From Meconema thalassinum (Eukaryota > Arthropoda > Insecta > Orthoptera > Tettigoniidae): a stretch of DNA of 64,000 nt. The notes under the pieces are model-generated. The model worked only from the letters and a program-made list of their open reading frames with translations. It ran no database searches and was not told the DNA's origin. The position numbers and the translations under genes were made by a program. Location of the stretch: contig OX336398.1 in assembly GCA_946902985.2 (NCBI GenBank), positions 231,967,556-232,031,555 of the forward strand. Reading direction: 5' to 3'. Numbering within the stretch: the first letter of the stretch is position 1; every line of letters starts with the position of its first letter. This document shows, piece after piece, positions 33,540-44,910 of the stretch.

Positions 33540-33775
33540 AATATTTAGGGACAGTGGCGCTATCTCGCAATTCCTTTCATTTGTTGGATATACTCTGTTA
33601 CTACTACAATACTGAGAAGTAGCAAAAGATGGTCGCCAAAAGTTGGTAGCAGTGCGTGGTTTGAAGTGACTGTATCTTGATTGTTTAACAAGTTTAACCT
33701 AAATACGTACATTTGTCGCATAGTAATCTGGTAATCAATACACCAGACACCCTCCACCCCCAACCCCTCACTTAC
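33540..33775 (-). repeat. Dispersed repeat H, copy 2
   Basis: Inverse copy of 17,160-17,400, sharing the GATTGTTTAACAAGTTTAAC block and the TACCAGATTACTATGCGAC block (minus strand). The flanking stretch 33,480-33,540 may belong to the same repeat. No coding function seen. Confidence 0.6.
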
Positions 33776-34685
33776 TGTAACTTGAAGAAGACGACAAACT
33801 GCAACACATTGGGGGAGAAAGTTCACAAGTCAGTGAGGAATCTTAATTAGTATACAAGAAATAAGGGATGAGATCTCTAAATATTCACAAGCTTATCTAC
33901 AACACATTAATGCAAGCCAAATTCTCCAGCAATATTCAAATTAACAGAACCAGGGTGGTCTCTAGCGAACTAGACAAGTTTGCTTACTTCTGAACACCAA
34001 AAAAGAATCCCTCCCTATATTATTCTGCTGAGGTCCCATTCCAGTTTTGTACCGAAAATAAGGTCCCAATAACACCAACCTACACATATGGGGCACCTAC
34101 AGGTTCAGCATAACCCAATGCGTAAGCGAAACATACTCACTTACTCTTTAAATTAAATTAAATTAAATTAAATTAAATAAATACCTTAAAACATTTATAT
34201 TTACAATGAAATAATGAAGGAATGCAACACGGTAACCATGGTAACAGAATCTCACAGGTTCATCTATTTCTGTAAGACGCAATGCAATTCCAATTATTAC
34301 ATTACTGTGAAAGTTTCCAGACGGTTATAAGGTTATCACGGAACCAAATTAAGCTGTAAAATTCATCAATACATACAGTATAATGCGCTTAAGGGGGTCA
34401 AGGGGCACTCTAGAATTTTTCACATAATTTTCACGTGTGAGTGTGGTACGAAAGGTCTTTTTCACCCGACTATAAAGGGTCTTCGAAACCCACATTTAAA
34501 GGCCGTTAAATTAACAGTGTCTGTGATATTCCCCGAAAACTAACTTCACTCTGATATACCAATGAAGGATTGACAAATCCCTAACCACTGCACCAGTAGC
34601 TGAATTAATAAAGTCTGATCATTCATACCAAGGGTAAATCAGTCATAGCATTCACGATTGAGATTTTGCTATGTGTACTCTTTAC
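33776..34685. other. Unassigned spacer
   Basis: About 900 bases without a supported gene. An AAATT repeat is at 34,149-34,176. The right part may be the body of the Helitron whose 3' end is at 34,727, but no 5' terminus was found. Confidence 0.4.
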
Positions 34686-34689
34686 AACT

Positions 34690-34727
34690 AGAATATTCGC
34701 GGGCGAAGCCGTGACGGGTTATGCTAG
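34690..34727 (+). mobile_element. Helitron 3' terminus
   Basis: GCGGGCGAAGCCGTGACGGG followed by TTATGCTAG and then T. It is the same type of 3' end as at 18,426 and 51,654. A matching TCTCTACTT start was not found upstream, so the 5' end is lost or diverged. Confidence 0.7.
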
Positions 34728-34744
34728 TCATTTAATGTTCCGCC

Positions 34745-35235
34745 ATTGCAACTCGATTGACGGGTGATAGAGAGGGTGAATAGCTTCGGCTATCTAGGAA
34801 GCATTGTAACGACGAATGGAGGGGCAGAAGAAGACGTTAACAGCCGTTTGAATAAAGCTAGGGACGCTTTTTCAACACTTCATCCCATATGGAGGACCAG
34901 AGAACTCGGTAAGAGAACAAAATTACGGATTTTCAATAGCAATGTCTGGTCGGTGCTGCTATATGCAAGTGAAACTTGGATATTGACCAAATTCTTGACA
35001 CGAAAGATCACATTTGTAAATAAGTGTCATAGGAACATATTAGGAATACACCGGCCAGATGTGGTGTCTAATGAGGAATTGTGGATGAGGACAGATCAAC
35101 TGCCGGTCGAACAGCAGATCAAGATAAGAAAGTGGCAATGGATTGGACCATACACTGTGAAGATCTGCTAAACAAGCCGTGGAGTGGAATCCTCAGGACC
35201 AAAGGAGAAGAGGAAGACCTAGAATGGCATGGATG
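34745..35235 (+). pseudogene. LINE C-terminal fragment
   Basis: A 135-codon frame (34,764-35,171) reads [36 protein letters not shown] and ASETWILT, then [19 protein letters not shown]. This is the region after the RT active site in many insect LINEs. After a frame change, GRPRMAW closes the reading near 35,235. The 5' end lies 18 bases from a Helitron terminus, which suggests the Helitron broke the LINE or carried it. Confidence 0.82.
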
Positions 35236-35240
35236 GTGAT

Positions 35241-36160
35241 GATGATAATTGTTGTTTTAAGGGGCCTAACATATAGGTTATCGGCCCCTAATGGTTTGGG
35301 TGATCGTGAAGATGATAATGAAATGGAAACTATAACTAAAACTAACTACTAACTTATATACTAGAAGAAGAAATGGAAAAAAGGAGAATAAGGCAAATAA
35401 AGGACAGGAGGAAAAGAAATGCCCTCAACCCGCGAAGAATGCGGATTGAGGGACTTGGAAGGATGGAGAGCCATGAAAGGCAGAGAGGAAAGTGAAAGAG
35501 GAGAGGCTCCTCCTCACAGGTAATGGACAAAAGGAGGAAACCGGACCCAGCTCAGGAATCCCTCGGGGTCGCCAACTCCCGAACTCACCAGCCGTGAGCC
35601 CCTGAGGATGTAGCAATATCCAGGGTGCACCAAATGTGGTGGGGCTATATACACCCTGCCTCCTTGAGGGCCTTGAGCAGAAGGCAGGAGATAACATGAA
35701 AAGGAAAAGAAGGCTGACCCCTCGCAGAAGGAGGGTATCAGAAAAGATGAGACAAGGGCCAATTATGGTGGGAAAGGAAGAGACTCCCTAGGCCTCGGAT
35801 ACCCTAATACCGTCGGGGTCGGAGGAGAACAAGAGTTGACCAAGTGAGGTCGACAGGAAAGAAGACGGAGGAGAGCCCCGCACAAGTTAGTGGAAGCAAT
35901 GCCGGACTCAGCTGGGGCCCCGTGGTCGCCAACCCACGTATCACTAGATGTGAGCCCCTGGGGGAGAATGAATGACATGGAGGAGATCAGTGGACGAAGA
36001 GAGCGAGCAGTTTGGATACTCGTGGGGAAGGATAAAATGCACAGCACGCAACAGAACCAGATAGCGAACCTTTGTTTCGGCCCTCAACAGGAGTTTAGGG
36101 AGTTAAGTAAGAAATGTGCGATGCTTACAACAACTACAACACCAACGTGAGGAAGAATTG
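35241..36160. repeat. GC-rich dispersed repeat with two internal units
   Basis: Begins with an AGGGGCCTAACAT...ATCGGCCCC hairpin block. A unit of about 355 bases then occurs twice (from about 35,530 and 35,888). Both units hold GGTCGCCAAC and GTGAGCCCCTG blocks and a GGACTCAGCT/GGACCCAGCT start. Frames crossing it are open on both strands without protein character. Probably a SINE-like or composite repeat. Its ends are not defined. Confidence 0.5.
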
Positions 36161-36333
36161 GGCCTCATCAGAGAAGGTTAAAAGTGTTATCTATCCACCA
36201 GGCGTTCTCAACCTTGTGCTCGCTCACCCGGGATCTATTCATCAATATTCAATATTCTATTGCACGAACCAGAATTCATGACATGTTTTCACAGTAAGAC
36301 ATTTTATTATTTTTGAATATAAAAGTTATAAAT

Positions 36334-37600
36334 AATGGTATGCGCTAGAGAACAACTTAATGCAGCAATTCACATAGCTGGTGCTCCACTCAAGCAAGTT
36401 AACACTTTCACCTATCTCCTTCTTCTTTATATGCCATCTCATCTCAGGAAGGTGGCAACCATCATAGAGACTCTTGCTTTATATGATGCAGCACGAAACA
36501 GCTCAATAGTGGAACAATTGAACCAAGTTTTCAGATTATCGATCCAAGAAATGCGTCTTCTTCCTGGTCTTCTTTTGCCTTGTAGCTTCCCTTGAATGAC
36601 CAACTGCAGCAGATGCTATAGTATTTCTCTCCTCTCATTACGTGACCCAGATACTGCAGTTATCTAATTTTTACATTATTTAATACTTCCTTTCTCTTTA
36701 CCATCCGCCTCATTGCCTCGTCGTTGGTGACCTTTTCTTTCCAACTGAGCCTCAGTATCCTTCTGTACGTCCAAAGCCCATTTCTCGTTTCTTTATGGTC
36801 CAGGTCTCAACTCCATAGAACAAGGTGGAGAAGATATAACATCTCAGAAGTCTAATTTTTAGATGTAAATTAAGGTCTCTGCTACAGAACGCTCTCCTCA
36901 TTTTATTGAATGCATTTCTGGCTTGACCGATCCTGGACTTTATCTCCTCAGTACAGTCAATGTAACAGTTTACATTTGTTCCTAAATACTTGTACTTTGT
37001 CACTTGCTGTACTGTCTCCCCATTGATTATCAAGCTCTCTATCTAGAGACTAAAATTACTTCCTCTGGAAAAAGTTCAACTGATATTCAAGCTAGAATTG
37101 CCCAAGCCAACGTTGCATTTAACAGCAAAATATCCCTTATGACCTCAAAGAATATATCTATTGAGACCAGGACTAAATTTATAAAATGTTATGTGTGGAG
37201 TGTAGCCTTGTATGGCTCAGAAGCTTGGACAATGGGATGTGCTGATAAAAGAAGTCTTGCAGCTTTTGAAATGTGGTGTTGGCGGAGGATGCGAAAAATG
37301 TCATGGACCGCAAGAGTGACGAATGACGAAGTGCTCAAAAACATTAATGAAAAGAGAGCATTTATCAAAATAATACGGAAACGACGAGACCAACCGATAG
37401 GACATGTCTATCGCCACCATAACGTTATGGTATATGTGTTAGATGGCATAATTCGGGGCAAGAGAGGAAGAGGGTGACCGAGACTGCAATACATAAAACA
37501 GATGTTTATGTCCATTCATACAGAGACATGAAGAGACTGACTGGCGAGAGGAAGAATGGAAGAGGAGGATTGCTGCCGACCAATCTACGGATTGAGAACA
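36334..37600 (+). pseudogene. LINE fragment (sense) split by another LINE
   Basis: The first piece (36,334-36,417) reads MVCAREQLNAAIHIAG and KQVNTFTYL. The reading resumes at about 37,039 with LETKITSSGKSSTDIQARI and continues to CYVWSVALYGSEAWTMG, AFEMWCWRRMRKMSW and TARVTNDEVLKNI. It fades after GKRGRG near 37,480. The middle (36,418-37,038) is an antisense LINE. The sense LINE resembles LINE2 but is clearly a different copy or family. Confidence 0.82.
36418..37038 (-). pseudogene. Antisense LINE inserted in the sense LINE
   Basis: The minus strand reads IINGETVQQVTKYKYLGTNV, EIKSRIGQARNAFNKMRRAF and YIFSTLFYGVETWTI. Further frames follow downstream towards 36,600. The 3' end is an AAAGAAGAAGG tail at 36,418. 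A six-base duplication, CTATCT, lies at 36,412-36,417 and 37,039-37,044, exactly where the outer LINE breaks and resumes. Confidence 0.85.
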
Positions 37601-37621
37601 CGAATGAAATGACAATAACCA

Positions 37622-38050
37622 GCGGACCCGTGTGAGAACTCTCGCATGTATATAAACCACCCGCCTGGCTTTACTGTTATGCGGACTTCTATTATTATGT
37701 TTATTTGTTTAAACGCACTTTTTAAACAAATTGTCAATATTTATGAAATGAGAGAGCAATTCATCACTGCTGCTGTTTGTGTGCGACCCTTGTGTAAAGA
37801 CTACCCGCCCGGCACTAGTGCTATGCGGACTGTATGCGAAACATTTCTGCCAGGGGCTATCGTCATGTCCATTTGTTTAAAAGCACTTTATAAACAAATA
37901 AATATATTCAGGTTGATTTTTCAAGAAATGCGAGATTTTTCCTGTACTATTGAGACTATTAAGAAGATTATGATATAAACCACACCTTCTAACTCCCTCT
38001 GGTTTAGGAGCTTGAGTGTTGTGAAACATACACCTTAACGTATTATATGT
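37622..38050 (+). repeat. Dispersed repeat E, copy 1
   Basis: Homologous to 55,262-55,600 in inverse orientation. Shared blocks include GAACTCTCGCAT, ACCCGCCCGGC, TTTCAAGAAATGC and CTCCCTCTGGTTTAGGAGC. This copy carries an internal direct duplication of a CCGCC(T/C)GGC...TTTGTTTAAA segment about 145-180 bases apart. No terminal structure or coding role is established. Confidence 0.7.
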
Positions 38051-38620
38051 ATAGATATAGATTGGGCGATTCTGTTTTATGAGTGATGCGAAGATGCTGA
38101 TTCCACTCGACTGTCCACACGTAAATGTATCTTATCTGCAGTTGTAGCATGCCTGGTGAGGGTAGAATCAGCAGCTATTTCGGCACTTCTGAGGGAGAAA
38201 GACACAGTAAAAGGAAAGAGAGGGGAATGCTTGTTTTCTTCTTATTATTATTAATATTATTAATACCGTATTATGATTATATCATTTTTACCCTTTTGGA
38301 CAGCGTTTGAACTAAAATATCTCACGGTGACACAATATTCACTTGTCTCCCTTCTTCCTCTTCTGTTCCCAAAATCTTTTCCTCCTTTGACTGTTCCTGT
38401 TTCCGTTGTTCTGTCCACAATGTTCTTGTCTTTATCTCTTCATTTACTTTAAATGTTGTATTGTTAATGTTGTTCCTGAATTCTCCTCTGTCTCCAATCA
38501 TTTGCCTGTCGATCCCCACCTGCCTTAAGTCTTCCTCTAATTCATGATACCAATTAGTTTTCCTGCTCGAGCTGTTTACTACATCAAAGATTTTCCTCGT
38601 ATGTTGTTGTTCATTCTCTG
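38051..38620. other. Unassigned spacer
   Basis: Nothing recognised. Short frames only. A CT-rich stretch runs from 38,345 to 38,410. Confidence 0.4.
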
Positions 38621-38649
38621 TATTATTATTATTATTATTATTATTATTG
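38621..38649. repeat. (TAT)n microsatellite
   Basis: About ten units of TAT/ATT. Confidence 0.95.
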
Positions 38650-39011
38650 GTCTATTATTATACGTGATTTAATGGTGCCCGAGTACTTGGTATGTCATGT
38701 CACGAGACTGTGAGGGCTTAAAGAGGTCGAAAATGCTTCCTATATACTAACACCCGTGGCGTTACCCTGATCGATATTTCGTGCACCACGGCCACGAGGG
38801 CAGCAAGTCCGGATATTGCGGGTTAAAATACTGGCACTGACAGTGGCTATCCTGATTGTGGTTTATTCCTGGATATTTCCACACTTCCTCCACGCAAAAG
38901 TCGGGATATTACCTTACTTCAAGTCCAGGGACTCCTATCTCATCCCTGTCCCTAATACACACTACTAGAGTATTCACAGAAACAGACAGTGGAGTTCGAA
39001 TGATTTCCATT

Positions 39012-39058
39012 GGGGGGGGGGGGGGGGGAAGTAGAGGAGGGGTTATGGGGGGGGGGGG
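39012..39058 (+). repeat. Poly-G tracts, G-quadruplex-prone
   Basis: A run of 17 G (39,012-39,028) and a run of 12 G (39,047-39,058), with a short G-rich linker between. Such a stretch is expected to form G-quadruplex structures and is also prone to assembly error. Confidence 0.9.
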
Positions 39059-39084
39059 TCATTAATGTAATTGTGTACATTATC

Positions 39085-39140
39085 AAAGGGGCAGATGACC
39101 TTGCTGTTTCGTCCCTTAAAACGACAGTCATCATCGTAGT
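39085..39140 (+). repeat. Possible SINE 3' end
   Basis: AAGGGGCAGATGACCTTGCT and TCCCTTAAAACGACAGTCAT end in a short ATC-type repeat, the look of a SINE or LINE 3' end. No second copy in the window. Confidence 0.35.
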
Positions 39141-39159
39141 TAAAATGATATTTCGATTA

Positions 39160-42100
39160 ACATTCATAAAAATCTATCATTAAATAACCGTTCTCTTTGC
39201 ATGAAAACTATTTTAGGCCTTAATACTTTTTCGACACAATAAAGAAAAGGAAAACAAATATAAATAATATGGAAAACAGTAACTAAATATTAAAACTGAA
39301 AAGATGCAGTGGTATGATCATGACCACAGTTACGTGGTTGCTTAATATATTGGTATTATGTGAGAGAAAAATAATGTTTTGCTCCCCGTGTTCCGACTGC
39401 CATCAATATTGACTCTCGAAATCTGCCATCTTGAGGACTTTATCACTATCATTAATTGGAACAATTTCAGAAATTCCTCATGTACTGAATTAGGAAACGG
39501 ACCCACAAGTAAAGCAACCCGAAGTGATGTGAAATAGATTACCGATCGCACATTACACACTAAAACTGATCTATGGCTCGCTCCAACACTGAATGAGAGT
39601 CTCGCTGTGAGTAGAGTGTAGGACATTTACCAAGTGACGAACGTGATCATATTTAAAATATATACAGGTGTTAAGACGCCTCAATAGCGGTAATGTAAAA
39701 CAGGTGAGAGTTGGGGCAATATAAAGATCCAAGTAAAAACATATCTCTGGGGGGATTAAACCCTGACCCCACCGGTGACAGACAACGTCAACACACACCC
39801 AACTAAACGGGGATGATAACCTAGTTGTCCCAACCCTCTCAACAACTCTAATATATAATGTGCCCAATCGGTCACGGTAGACTGGCATCGAACTCAGGTC
39901 TTATCTGAGAAGACCAGGCACATGATTCTAACTGGAATCGAACCATTGATCTCTGAGTGGGAACAGTTTAAGGGAACCCGAAGAGCAATGTGTTAAATAA
40001 TGAGACATAATAATGTAGCATGATTTCACGACCTATATGTGAATATCATAGCAATTTAAGGTGAAGAATTGTAAGCAAATGCAAGAAAATATACGTTTTC
40101 GAAGCATACAAGAACGAGAGCAGGCCAGTTGACGTTTTACTAATTGCAGTTGGAAAGTGGGTGGAGATCGTAGACGCCAAGGGACCTACTTTCGTCTGGA
40201 GCGGGGAGACAGCTTAAAATTAATGACTCGGGTATTCACCGCCTGACAACGATGGAAGCTATGGTGGGGAGGACTACCCACGGAAATTAATTAATTACAG
40301 CCAAGTGGAGCATTGAAATGGAGTGAAATGTACACCCAGGTGAATATATTCAAGGAGAGGTAATTTAGGGATGATCTTACACCTAAATTAAAGCCTATAT
40401 CTCCAAATGAACGCGTTACCACCGAGCCTACGCTCGAGAGGAGTAATTTGGTGACCAGTCAGAGGGGAATCACCATGGTGGCGTCCTGACACGCTGGACT
40501 AAGGCAATTAATTGTAATTAATTGGCCGAAGCGATCGCCGGCACGCGAACGTTTATGAAACCTCCACACCTAAATAAACAAAGTGTATATGTCAGTTCGG
40601 CTGAAAATGTATTATTTCAAGGAAGGAGTCGCACCCATGTGTCCGGTGGACTAGTTTTTACGAGAAACCTTTATAAGGAGGAGTGAGGTAGACCAAGCCA
40701 GAGTTGTCGAGAGTTGTCTTCAGTCTGTTCTCAAGTATACACGTAACTAATACGCTGTCAGTAAGCGCGCGAAATGTTAAAGAATCGACGCTCAGCCGTT
40801 GAAGAACAATAGAAGCAAGTCATACAGTTTCATAAGTATAATCATGAAGGGCGTCGAAGTTAATTTAATACAGATATTTATCTATTATCTGACGCAAATA
40901 CAAATTCGCTACAGCGAAAGAGTAACTCATAATGTTTTTGAACATTACATATACCAGGAGGTATTGTCAGAGTTGTATATGACATTTTCACCAGGATCAC
41001 TACAATGATGGGAGCTTGGGAAGCATCGCCACTTAATCTTGACAGTGAGCTGAACGATATTGCAGGTGACGAGGATCGAACGTCCGTAAACGCAGTTAAA
41101 CTTTCACGGAGACCAGCGGTTGGCGTAATTGCATCGCATCTCTGAGATCAGGCGTAAGAGGAGTCCGATTAAGGATCAACCTGTGAAATAGGGAATAAGT
41201 GTACATAAATTGTGTAATAGTGATTTAAAAAGTGTTCATGTGTATAGTGATTAATATGCATTGTGTAAAAGTGAAAGAGGCCACTGATAAGAGTATGTTT
41301 ATCATGTGGGAAATGTGGGAAATTAAGTGTTGTGTAAAATATAACATGATGGCTTAAATCAAGCGTCATGGTAGGCCTGAAGCTGAGGTGCTGGTACCAT
41401 CCAGCGAAAATAAAAAAGTGAGTACCAATTTACAATGTTATTATAACTAAATAGTTCACCATATAACGATTTATCACTTTGAGACTAAGATGTAACAGTC
41501 ACTTATTGAACGAGTTTTCACCACTCGTCTTGAATAAAATATGGCTTGGAAGGTGATTTGTTTAGGGCCATTCAGGCCGAAAAATAGTGATGGATGTAAC
41601 GGTAACGTTAAATGAATAATAATAATAATCTGGGGTCGGCAACAGTAAAGTAATAGGCATTTTTGGCCTAAATAATGTTCAAAGTGTGTCATGTCTAATA
41701 TAAAGATACTGTATTTTGGTAAACAGTGAGAATGTAACGTGGAATATAGCGAGATACGAGAGTTTTTCAGTGTCAATGAAATGTTGAATGAATATTTGAT
41801 ATGGTAAATCCTTAGGATTATATTTGAGGACCATTAAAGTAAAGTAAGCCAGTAAATTTATATCTTGTTGTTAGGAGCTATTTAAAGCTTTGGCTTAAGT
41901 GTTATTACAGAGAGAACGCGGGTGTCTTAATAATTGAGTCATCTATGTGAAGTATTGTTTGAAGCCGCATAGAGCGTGCAGAAGTAACGTAGAATCCAGT
42001 GATTTACGTAAATAATTATTGCGGGGACCAAACTAGTATAGCTTGCGCGTTAGGTGAGAAGTTGGCTGATCTACGAGTTAGTATCGCCCTTGTGCATACT

Positions 42101-43571
42101 CTATTATTCGCAGCGAATTGGACAGAGCCTGTCTGTATCCAACGCTTGCATGAATTATGGCCACGAATGATGTCCGTCGAGACTCCGTGAGCATGTGTAT
42201 AAATGATCTACCCTGAGAGGTAAGGATCATATTCGTCGTTTAGGAAACGCAGATTTCCTTAAGTTTATTAAGACAGCTGCTGGTGATAATCCTGTATTCT
42301 CATTATGATGCGCGTCCAAAAGCCACTAGTATTCACCATAGAACGGCAAGGCTATCACCGGAACCATCCCCAGCCATGAATGTTAATAAGGAGCCGAGTT
42401 GAGCCCAATGCACTAATTATAGGTGTTAAATAATTAAATGACTCAATTACTTAGGAACAACACTTAGCGTAGCTCTGCTGTACTGCAAATGTAAACAAAC
42501 CTGACCTTGCCAGCAGATGAGAGGAGTGGGGTGGCCCACTGAGGCGAGCGGCCATCTTGTGCAGTGGCCGGAACTAATTTTATTGCCTGCTAGGAGGAGG
42601 GGACACCGGTCCGCCAGTCCTTTAAATTAGGGTCACAGTGGGACACTGAAGAATCTCGATATTTCAATATGCAATTATGATATGAGTGTTATGATGATGC
42701 CAATTGAATTAAATGATGTGTTCCAACACACATACATTGTTGAATCAAAGAAATCGGATAATATTTGGCCCAGTTATTCTCTGAAGAGGAACACTGAACC
42801 AAATAAAGTGTTAGGCATCCATTTAGAATGCATTTTGCCAGTTCACGCTAATTTATGCAGACGGGTATGTGATTTCTAAGAACATGACACATTTGTAACG
42901 ATAATAATCCCGACAATACCCTGAGAATCGTTGTATGGTGAAACTATAAATATTTCTATACATGTCTACTTTGGAAGGGAAAAGTACCACTTTTTAAGCG
43001 TTTCATATTGATGGAAAGAAGGAAGATGATTCACACGACACAACAAATAATTGTTAATTAACGCAGAAAAATAATGAATTTATGCTAATCAAAGTAAATG
43101 CCATAAGAAACGGAGTAATGTTTTATTAATGTAATTTTGATGTGATATGTGACTTTTGTGTTATGATACTCCAGTTAAGTAAAATTGTGTCACATGATGA
43201 ACACTATGGAAACCCATTGAAGTCTGAAAGTATCAATGATAGGATGCTAGAATTAGATTTGAGTGCAGTGTAGCACTATTTTAAGAAGAAAACTCACAAA
43301 ATAACCCTATTTTTATTTGTGGGAATTAAATATAATTTGTCCTTTATTTGTATTTGTTGTATAGCTATGATTTTATACCAGTAAATATTTATTTTAGGAA
43401 TATGTTGTGTATTTCTTGTAGAGTAGTTACCTGGTAGACTCAAATCCTGAGCATGTGGTCGTATGGTGGGCAGGAACGTCCCATACCTCGAAAGACCGTG
43501 AGTTAGCTGGGATACGAACACATGTTCCACATGATGACAGTTGGGTACAATAAGTATAATGGTATCAGTCT
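39160..43571. other. Low-information region without a supported gene
   Basis: About 4.4 kb with only short, unlinked frames. Isolated B-box-like words (for example GGTTCGATTCC on the minus strand near 39,942) hint at decayed SINEs around 39,880-39,960. A GC-richer island at 42,500-42,640 contains GCGGCCATCTTG. I see no splice-linked coding pattern and no recognisable element ends. Confidence 0.4.
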
Positions 43572-44686
43572 GTGGTTGGCTGCGTAACTGAGCGGTAATG
43601 TTCCCGCCTGCTGTTCCCAAGGTTGTAGGATCGAATCCTGGCGCAGTCAGTTGGCATTTGAGACTGCACAAATGTGGGGGAGCCGTGACACTTAATCCTT
43701 TATAGAACAGTGGTCTTCATAGCAACAAAGTTCGTTATCAAAGATGAATCTTTAAGCATCATTTCAACGAATTTTCTTGTGGAAGTGTTGATATTTCTAA
43801 AAAGCAAATAATATTTCTTATGATTTATTTAAAAAAAACAATTAGAATAAAAATATATAATGTGAATATATACATATACAGTATATATGAAAATATACAA
43901 ATATGGTTGTAAAAATCTAAGATTATGATTTTAAGAATATACATGTAGATGTATATAGATGTATAAACTCATAAAACTTTAATTGTATAAAAAACAGGTT
44001 AATGAATAATATAAAAATGCAATTATAAAAATGAATATAATAGTACATTATGCAACGAGCCTATAACGGAAATAATTAAGACTCGAGTATGTTTATGAAA
44101 CGAGCGAACGAAGCTTTATAATTTCCAAACGAGTGCCTTAATTACCATTATATGCCACTTGCATACGACTGTTATGTTCGACGATAATTATAACTATTTT
44201 ATATTCGAACATCAATATTCATAAATATCTGTCGAAATTTCGCCAGTTTTATGTACTGAACAGAGTGCATGGGACGCAGAGAATACCATGGCCTCCTAGA
44301 ATACCCCACTATGACACTAGTCACGCAGTGCAATTTAAAATAGAAGGCCGTGGAAGTCAGCGCAGGTGCGATGATATCCTTACCTAATTGATCACATTAC
44401 TGTTTCTTGAGCTCTGATTGGTGGGAGAAACTATATCATAATGAAAACTTGTACTATAATGAGCTCCATTATATCACAGTGTTCTGCATATAATATTTAC
44501 ATTTTGCCAGGGTCAAACATAAACATTAAAATAGAATAAGTAACACAAATTATAATTAATTACTTAAAATTTGGTTAAAATAATTAATTTTATATAAATA
44601 CAAATACAATATTTTAATAATATATCTGCGCTATAAAGGGTTAAAGATCCCATTTGGGGCTAAATTCAGGCACTCCGGCTTCTCTA
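43572..44686 (+). repeat. SINE C copy split by a TTAA MITE
   Basis: The tRNA-like head (GGCTGCGTAACTGAGCGGTA, B-box GGATCGAATCC) and first body part run from 43,572 to 43,691. Homology to the SINE at 45,660 resumes at 44,641 (TTAAAGATCCCATTTGGGGC) and ends near 44,686. The gap is exactly the MITE at 43,696-44,640. About 15 bases of SINE before the TTAA are also missing relative to the other copy. Confidence 0.85.
43696..44640. mobile_element. piggyBac-like MITE, 945 bases
   Basis: Flanked by TTAA on both sides (43,692-43,695; 44,641-44,644). The terminal inverted repeat is TCCTTTATAG / CCCTTTATAG, nine of ten bases equal. The interior is very AT-rich and has no ORF. TTAA plus short CCC(T)-type ends are the hallmarks of piggyBac elements. 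It interrupts a SINE C whose two halves abut cleanly once it is removed. A relative is at 50,313-50,779. Confidence 0.83.
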
Positions 44687-44788
44687 ACACTTAATCCTTT
44701 ATAGAACAGTGGTCTTCATAGCAACAAAGTTCGTTATCAAAGATGAATCTTTAAGCATCATTTCAACGAATTTTCTTGTGGAAGTGTT
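44687..44788 (+). repeat. Exact 102-bp duplicate of the MITE's left end
   Basis: As read by eye, identical to 43,688-43,789, including four bases (ACAC) outside the MITE. In this place the piece is bounded by an eight-base inverted repeat, TAACACTT...AAGTGTTA. It follows the end of the interrupted SINE directly. Its origin (second insertion, template switch or tiny foldback element) is open. Confidence 0.85.
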
Positions 44789-44910
44789 AAACGGGAAGTT
44801 AAACAAATAGCATTACTGTAATTACCACCTGTCTGTTTCTCTTTCACGCAAATTTTTCTCCACCGATTTAGCTGAAATTTCGCATAAACATAGTTTATAT
44901 TACAGGGAAA

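Noticed and set aside
35425..36047. Pro/Ser-rich ORFs on the minus strand of the GC-rich repeat
   Set aside because: Open on several frames because of composition; they overlap each other and follow the repeat unit.
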